From NCBI GenBank assembly GCA_014871385.1, contig CM026422.1, forward strand, positions 24,173,014 through 24,237,013: a stretch of DNA of 64,000 nucleotides, written 5' to 3'. Below the pieces are notes generated by a model. It was not told the DNA's origin. It searched no databases and saw only the letters and a list, made by a program, of their open reading frames with translations. Source of the stretch: Ceratodon purpureus (taxonomy: Eukaryota; Streptophyta; Bryopsida; Pseudoditrichales; Ditrichaceae). Each line of letters begins with the position of its first letter. Position 1 is the first letter of the stretch. Shown in pieces: positions 57,788 through 64,000 of this stretch. The position numbers and the translations under genes are program-made.

Positions 57788-59981
57788 TTAAGCTGGAGTT
57801 TGAAGAGTGAAGTTCCGGGCAACAGTGGGCTCTGCAGCTCGGGTAGGCTCCGGCCGGCTCCTCTCATGCTCCAACGGAGTGGGCTTCCAAGGACCTGGAG
57901 GGAGACCCTTTGGTGCAGGCTCACCAGTGGACATCCGTGTCGCGACACCATCTACTCCAACAATTCCCTTGTAGATAGACAGCGCTTGAGCAACCATAGC
58001 TGCTGGGTCAGCAGTATTGCTAGGAAGAAGCATCGTTGTACTTTCCTTCGCAAGGTTACTGAAGGCTTGTAAGTACTGCTCTGCGATACGAAGGGATGCT
58101 GCCTCAGACCCTCCCTCTGCACGGATGGCATTCGACAGCAAGTAGATACCCTTCGAAGTTGCTTCAGCACGAGCCAAAATAGCTTCCGCCTCTCCCTTTG
58201 CTCGGTTCACCTGACCAAAGAAAGCCATGAAACATGTAAGACATGTAAGTATATGCAAACAGGGAGCCTTGAATCGCAGTATAGACACTAAAAAACAAAC
58301 ATGGATGGAGCTACTAAAACATCGGGAGCAAGGTGTGATGAGAGAGCCTGGCGAGCACGCCTACCTGATCCATCATAGCTGCTTCAGATTCCAAAATCAC
58401 CGAATTCTTCTTTCCGTCAGCAATGTTAATATGAGATTGTCTCTCTCCTTCAGACTCAAGAACCTGCGCTCTCTTTCGCCGCTCTGCCTCCGCTTGCATC
58501 TCCATAGCCGCTCTCACACCTGGAGGTGGAGATATGTCTCGAATCTCATATCGCAAGCACTGGAGACCCCAGTCTGAAGCAGCTTCGTTGATCGACTTCA
58601 CAATGTTTTCGTTCAGAGTATCTCTCTCCTCGAAAGTCTTGTCAAGGGTGATCTTACCGAGTTCCGACCGCATAGTTGTTTGCGCAAGCTGGAGTCAACA
58701 CAGATGACCATTATCAGAAACAAGTTACGCCTCCAAGCTGAATATTGAAATGACAAAACAACTTCTATGAACAGCTCGAGACATAGTTTAAAGACACTAA
58801 CTATCGAACTCAAGAAAAATTCCTAACAGCACACGGGTTCATAATTTTGTTATCAGGCTAAGCAATTTAGCCCACTCGTATTGTAAATTGTAATTATCTT
58901 GACACAGTTTTCCAAGCAGGAAACGACAGGAATAGAGCTCTACACACTGGTCACCAGAATTCAAGAACTCGGGCATCAGTGTCTACTTGACAACAAAAGT
59001 AAGATAGGGCAAGGAACCTACAGACACTTTCCATCTACCCATTAGATCGTCAGAATCTAAGCCACACAAAGAGAACAATTAAATTGCATTACTTAAATAC
59101 CTGAATGATAGCATATATCGGATTTTCCACTCCATATGAAGCCCGAATAGGGTCCACAATCTTGAGGTACAGCACTCCATCAATTGAAATGCTGACGTTG
59201 TCTTTCGTGATAGCAGTCTGGTTCGGAATCGGAATGGCTTCCTCCTTCAAAGAATGCACATAAGCGATCCTGTCCACAAGAGGGATCATGACATGGATAC
59301 CTGCTCCCACCGAGATTTTATTCAGATTCTCAATCAAACGTTCCCCATTTGCATTCAAGCTCATCAACTAGAGCGCAACTTGAAATTCGTGACAGAAAAA
59401 CCAAAACGCTCTCAAAATCAATGAAAAAAATTCTTACACCCCGCAACCAAATCAAGAAAACCCTAGCACGACCGCAACGCGAAATCAAAAACTAATCAGA
59501 GAGAATCCAGACCACATTCTCAAAATTCAGGCAACAAACCTGATCCCAGCGTCTTCAAATACTTCCCGAAGCGCTCGATCACGAACGCGCTCTTCTCCGG
59601 AACGATCCGCAACCCCCAATTCGTCGGCGGAGACATCTCATACCGAAAGCTGGGATCATCGCGCCCGCTCCTAAACCCCCGCACAGGCGTCCAACTCCCG
59701 AGCGCTCTCACCACGGCATTGTCCGCGCCACGAGCCCCAAACCCCGACACAAACCGCGACGACGCACCAACGCCACCACCACTCCCCGATCGCACCGCAC
59801 TAAACCCTCCCGTCGCCGCAGCTCTGCCCGCAGGCGATCGCGCAGACCTCAACAGCGCTCTCGCCCCCAACGTCCCCAGCGCCTTCGCCACAGTCGCACC
59901 GCCCCCCGCCGATCCCACAGACATCGCCAGCGCCCTCGCCCCCAACGTCACCACTGCCTTCGCCTCGCCACTCGACGCCAT
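57788..59981 (-). CDS. Mitochondrial stomatin-like protein (SLP2 type), 4 exons
   Basis: Minus-strand exons are 59981-59540, 59300-59101, 58688-58365 and 58210-57788, giving 1389 bp (462 residues). All introns are GT-AG and phases agree. The first roughly 115 residues are Ala/Arg/Gly-rich with few acids, a mitochondrial targeting sequence. The SPFH/band-7 domain follows: [20 protein letters not shown], then [46 protein letters not shown], and [14 protein letters not shown]. The C-terminal part ([36 protein letters not shown], then STTMLLPSN) is a coiled coil typical of stomatin-like protein 2, which forms large complexes in the inner mitochondrial membrane. The plant homologue (Arabidopsis AtSLP1/2) supports respiratory supercomplexes. 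Confidence 0.93.
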
Positions 59982-60051
59982 CTCTCCCAATCCTAACCCT
60001 CAATGCCCCCCTCTCTCTCCCTCAATTCACAACCTCGCCCTCAATTGCTGA

Positions 60052-60690
60052 GCTCTCTGGAAAGCCACATGCTCTGGTGACGTGTTAAGGCTTCATGGCG
60101 TCATTATAATGTGCGACCTGCGATGGTTTCCGTGTCTCCGACATGCTTGGGCTCCAAGCCAGTGTTGCGATGTCTGTGTCTGTGTGCGTTTCCTTCACGG
60201 CGTGACTTCGCTTCGGTTCTGTGGACAGGGTGACGGATTCCGGGTGGAATCCGGGTAGGAAATAGGGTCGACTGTTCTGGAGACGATCGTGTCGTCGTGG
60301 TTTGGAAGGGAGGTTTCGCGTTGGAACTCGCCTTGTCGTCGTGGAGGCGCGAGTCCGGCAGGGATAAGGGAATGACGTGCACACGTGCCAGTTTCTACGG
60401 GATAGTAAGTTACGGTCTGCATTTTGTGTGCATGCGTTTCTTGAGGAATTTTTTGTGACACGTCACACGAGTTTTTTATGATGTGTTTGTTTTCTAGAAA
60501 AGAATATACTCATAGTAAAAATGACTTGAAATGGAGTACAGAAGAGTTTTAATAGGGGGTTTCAGAGTGCTAGGCAATCCTTGGGGAATGGGTTATCAGG
60601 GAATCATTTGTTCGTCCAAGTTCAGGTAAACCAGCCTGCAACTACCACTGACTCATATATATATACACTAGCTGGGGAATCACTAGAAAT
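60052..60690. other. Upstream region of the SLP gene
   Basis: Likely promoter and 5' leader for the leftward SLP gene, partly GC-rich up to about 60.4 kb. Minus-strand frames at 60085-60461 overlap one another and show no domain. Confidence 0.35.
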
Positions 60691-60698
60691 ACCAAATA

Positions 60699-60881
60699 CA
60701 GTAGAACCTGCCTAAACTAATACTGTTGGGACCATTAGATTAGGAAATTTATTAGTTAATGGAGGTTGGATGTACTACTTGCTGATGTAATAGTACTGTT
60801 GGGACCATTAAATGAGGGAGGTTATTAGTTTAGACAGTAAGTTATTAGTTTAGACAGTATTAGTTTAGACAGGTTCTACTG
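60699..60881. mobile_element. Emigrant/Lemi-like pogo MITE (183 bp)
   Basis: Flanked by TA (60697-60698, 60882-60883). The left end is CAGTAGAACCTGCCTAAACT and the right end on the minus strand CAGTAGAACCTGTCTAAACT; the match runs about 27 bp with one mismatch. The sequence CAGTA(G/A)AACCT..(T/C)(A/T)TAAA(T/C)TAATA is the terminus of plant pogo MITEs such as Emigrant and Lemi1. Inside, ACTGTTGGGACCATTA occurs twice and TTAGTTTAGACAG three times near the right end. Confidence 0.85.
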
Positions 60882-60884
60882 TAT

Positions 60885-61860
60885 GTATAAAAAGTTGATG
60901 ATAGTGGTGGAAATGGGTCAACCGGAAGTCGAGAGCTTATTAGCATGCATTTCCAAGGTTACCTCGGAGTTACTGTATTTGGAGGTCAAAAGAACTTGAC
61001 TACTAGTGTGATTTGAAGAGAGCTCCCAGAGAAGTGGAGAGCCCTCAGAGGATTAGGGCTACAAATGATGCAATTCCCGCTTTATATACCCGCACCCACG
61101 GTTTAAACAAAGTATTGGATAATCATGTCATTGGAGAATCAAAGCAAAAAAATGGGGCACTTGTATTAAATATGTTGAATAAATAAACAATCATTTGAAA
61201 TTATAATTCTTTTTACTCAACCAAAAAATAATTAAAATTAAAAAACATTTTGAATTGTGAGATGTATGTATAAATTTGTATTTATTCCATCAACGAGGAA
61301 CTCGGAAGAAAAATTGTCGCTGTGGTGACCATCGTTGTCATGTCCTTTGGCATGATTGGTCCTATATGGTTGTGAAAAGAAAAATGAGATTGAAGTTGGA
61401 GTTGGAAACTTAAAAGGTTGTTTGAAAGGTTATATAGATTATATAGATGGCTATTCAAATGGTTATTGCAAAAAGTTATTTCAAACAATATTTAAAAATC
61501 AATTGACATATTTTAAAAACAAAAATAAAGCCTGACTTCATTCATTTTTGTGTAAATTTTATTTTATTTCATTTTTACATTAATACCTTTCATTTTTTAT
61601 ATTTAAATTGAAAAATTATGATTTTTGTCGACGGTCGTACGAAGCATTGCGTAGCCCTAGTTTATTTATTTTTAAAAGTACTACATTCCAAGAAGTAAGT
61701 TTATAGAAATAATTTGGCGTAATATTAAAAATATAAAACTTTAAATTTTACATACCCTTATACTTCTATATTAATATGTTATTAGATTTTGAAAATTAAA
61801 ATTTTTTCATTGAAATTCAAAAAAAAAAACATTTAATGTTTATTATGTACTTTTTACTTC
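60885..61860. other. AT-rich intergenic DNA
   Basis: No gene is recognised. A segment ending GCGTAGCCCTAGT at about 61650-61662 has a weak Helitron-like look but no convincing hairpin. Confidence 0.4.
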
Positions 61861-61865
61861 AATAG

Positions 61866-62545
61866 TATTACATCAACCACCGCAAATCAATGACGTTGAA
61901 GGCGCCAATATATATAAGTACTTAGAAATTCACACTACGAAAAAAATGTATGTCCATCCTTCCATTTGTCCGTCCATCAATCACAAACCAATTCCACAAA
62001 AAATCTTACAAGAAAACTTATTTATGTATTTTGTAAAAACATGTAACCTTTTTTTATCTAAAAAGGTTATTTGTATGTTGTTTTCAAGTCTTCAATCATT
62101 TTTAGTTGAATTTTTTTTAATCTTCTTGTTACATGTCTTTGTATATCATAACAAAATGCACACTATAAATGCATTCATAATTTATTTTTTCAAGATTATA
62201 AGCAATTTTGAAATAATAGTTATTGCAAAAATGTTTTTACAATGTTATGTTTATTTATGTAACTATTTTTACAAAATGTACATTTTAACATGCACTTATG
62301 TTTTAATTTTTTCTTATAATAAAATTCTCCATACCAAATAAAATAAAACTTAAAATATATTACAATGCAAATTACTTTGAATACTTAACTACTTTGTCAA
62401 TTGTAAAAAAATAATAATAATAATAAAATAAACATATGAGTTTTATTTGTGTGATGTTTCATCATAGCTAATAGGGAATGAATTTGCATTGGCGCCATAA
62501 GTACCAATGATTTACAATGGCAAGTAGGGCACTCCATAATCTAGT
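61866..62545. mobile_element. Probable decayed TIR element (~680 bp)
   Basis: The left end (TTACATCAACCACCGCAAAT, then GGCGCCAAT) and the right end read on the minus strand (ACTAGATTATGG, then CATTGTAAATCA and GGCGCCAAT) align over about 45 bp with gaps. The interior is very AT-rich and has no credible gene, although one 131-codon T-rich frame is open. Related modules lie at 6397-6442 (plus) and 63104-63152 (minus). Confidence 0.4.
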
Positions 62546-63600
62546 CTATAAAATTTTGAAAAAATACATCTACCTTACTAAGGCTTTTTACAATAAAATA
62601 TATAAACAACTTCTATATAATTTATATTATAGTAGAATTATGAATTTTGTATTTTTTTAAATTAAAACATTATTATGATTAAAAAAATAACACAAATACA
62701 TGTTTGAAATTAACATTTTATAAAAACTAAACATAAATATAGTATATTAGTAACGTAAATTTTAAAACTGGTTTTTTGCTTCAAATATACCAATTTTAAG
62801 TTCACGTGTATATTTTGTAAGAAATTAGGAATTTGAAGTTATCATTTTTAATCTTCAAGATTTGTGGGAATTTTGAAAGTAATCATGAATGCATTGTATG
62901 AAGATGTGTACAAACATTTGACTTCTATATTGAGCTGATAGGTATATAAAATACCTGAAGCATTTCAAACAACACTTAAATAATTTTGCAATTGATAAAA
63001 GAAGTTGCATATTTTAAAGATATATAAATTTGGTTTATATTAAAGGTTTCATGTGGAATTGACATCATGACGAGACTAACATAGTTCTTTTTTTAATTAC
63101 ATATTAGATTTTGTGGTGGCTTATCGACCATTGCAAATCATTAGCACCAACATAGCCAATGATAGTTCATTCCTATAAGCCTTCATAAAACAATGATGTT
63201 AAAAAAAATGATTTATCCAATTTATTAAGTTATTTTTTCATTGTGAAAGTAGTTTTATATTCCAAGTAATCTATATTACAAATGAGCATGGATGTCTCAC
63301 TCGACGGTTCCACGCCGGAATCCGTCGAGGAGACACCCATGCTATGACACGTCGACATGCACAAGCTGCAGTTCCGCATCTCCGATGCTCTACTTTCCTC
63401 TGCTCCACGCAGCCTGCGCATGCTGCATGTGCCGAATGGTGCAGAGATGACGCGCATGCCATTTCTCCTTCACCACCACCATCATCGGCTCCATCTCCAC
63501 CGCAATCAACCAGGTTTGCATTGCTCGCCTCATCACTCAATTCTGCAGCTATAGAAATGATTTTCTCTAAGCGAGTTGGCGATGGTGGAACTTTAACGGA
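62546..63600. other. AT-rich DNA and upstream flank of the P450 fragment
   Basis: An (AAT)n tract lies just before at 62407-62427. From 63.28 kb the composition turns GC-richer, and overlapping frames at 63271-63604 are read on both strands. None resembles a P450 membrane anchor. It may hold a decayed first exon. Confidence 0.3.
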
Positions 63601-63614
63601 ATAGTTGTGGTGGT

Positions 63615-64000
63615 GCAGGAGCGACAGTGGAAGTGCTGCGGCATTACGACCACTTGAACGACTGGTGTGTGCTTAGAGATGGCCTTACCTTTCCTTGCGG
63701 GTTGGCTGATCCTGCAAATGTGGAGCATATCCTCAAGACTAGCTTCCACAATTACTCAAAGGTGTGTTGGGTATGGATTGTTCTGAATTTGGGTCCAAAA
63801 TGGGAATTGACACAGCTATGAGGTTTGAGAATATTCTGATTTTTTAAGAAGTTTCGAATTGGATCACTTTGTCTGGAATGGTGCTCTTTTTTATTAATTT
63901 TTTTCTGATTTGGCTGGGTTTGGGATTTGGTATGGTCATGCAGGGGGAGGTTTTTCACAAGACGTTCGAGGTTTTCTTGGAGATGGGTTCTTCAACGTGG
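63615..64000 (+). pseudogene. Cytochrome P450 (clan 86, CYP704/CYP86-like) fragment, cut by window end
   Basis: The plus-strand frame reads GATVEVLRHYDHLNDW, then LADPANVEHILKTSFHNYSK, matching the N-terminal third of clan-86 P450s (fatty-acid omega-hydroxylase group). An exon end at 63761 and an intron 63762-63943 (GT...GCAG) fit the family. Exon 2 then reads GEVFHKTFEVF in phase, but the expected LGDGFFNV motif follows in another frame, implying a one-base loss near 63990 or a sequencing error. The stretch between LNDW and LADP is also shorter and unlike the family. Most of the protein lies beyond the window. Likely a pseudogene, or a gene with an assembly error; the subfamily is uncertain. 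Confidence 0.6.

Noticed and set aside
61946-62341. 131-codon Phe/Ile-rich plus-strand frame resembling a membrane protein
   Set aside because: It lies in very T-rich DNA inside a decayed TIR element. Hydrophobic residues follow from TTT and ATT codons.
63271-63604. Overlapping Ala/Ser/Pro-rich frames as a P450 first exon
   Set aside because: None shows a membrane anchor or proline-rich hinge typical of P450s, and open frames occur on both strands.

Overview
The window looks like nuclear DNA of a land plant, most likely a non-seed plant such as a moss or liverwort (inference). Supporting signs are plant-type proteins (two DUF506 proteins, a plastid YlmG/YGGT protein, a plant-type stomatin-like protein, a plant-type AP-4 mu exon and a clan-86-like P450), short GT-AG introns, AT-rich intergenic DNA, and a repeat mix of chromovirus, L1-type LINE tails, Tc1/mariner, pogo, Helitron-like and TTAA-flanked elements. 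No bacterial operons, CRISPR arrays or rRNA genes are seen.

Layout. 1-20.9 kb is gene-poor and AT-rich. It holds three TTAA-flanked inverted-repeat elements (1.7-6.2 kb), two short tandem duplications and a tRNA-like relic (9.5-10.0 kb), a Helitron-like 3' end, a decayed HCDL-type kinase (10.5-11.7 kb), a decayed Tc1 transposase (11.9-13.2 kb) and tiny LINE tails with clear target-site duplications. 21.2-29.3 kb is a large tail-to-tail inverted duplication with a DUF506 gene at each end. 30.0-30.5 kb is a 5'-truncated LINE. 35.4-36.1 kb encodes YlmG. 36.8-43.2 kb is a nest: a TIR element with TTA flanks, split by a very young Ty3/gypsy chromovirus and also carrying a 300-bp MITE with a 9-bp duplication. 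43.8-51.2 kb is the 21-exon ribosome-biogenesis gene TSR1. 52.2-53.1 kb is another TIR element. 54.5-57.0 kb is a Tc1 element with an intact-looking DD34E transposase and, inside its TIRs, one exon of the host AP-4 mu gene. 57.8-60.0 kb is a 4-exon mitochondrial stomatin-like (SLP2-type) gene. 60.7 kb is an Emigrant/Lemi-like pogo MITE. The window ends in a partial, probably damaged cytochrome P450.

The living genes are housekeeping or plant-specific and do not form one pathway: TSR1 acts in late 40S subunit assembly, SLP2 in mitochondrial membrane organisation, YlmG in plastid membrane and nucleoid organisation, and the DUF506 proteins have no firmly known role. The most notable points are the exon-carrying Tc1 element, the inverted DUF506 pair with a near-identical 3' half (a gene-conversion signature), the TTAA-flanked piggyBac-like MITEs, and the nested transposon stack. 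Exon boundaries were placed by eye from splice sites and reading phase; no database search was possible.
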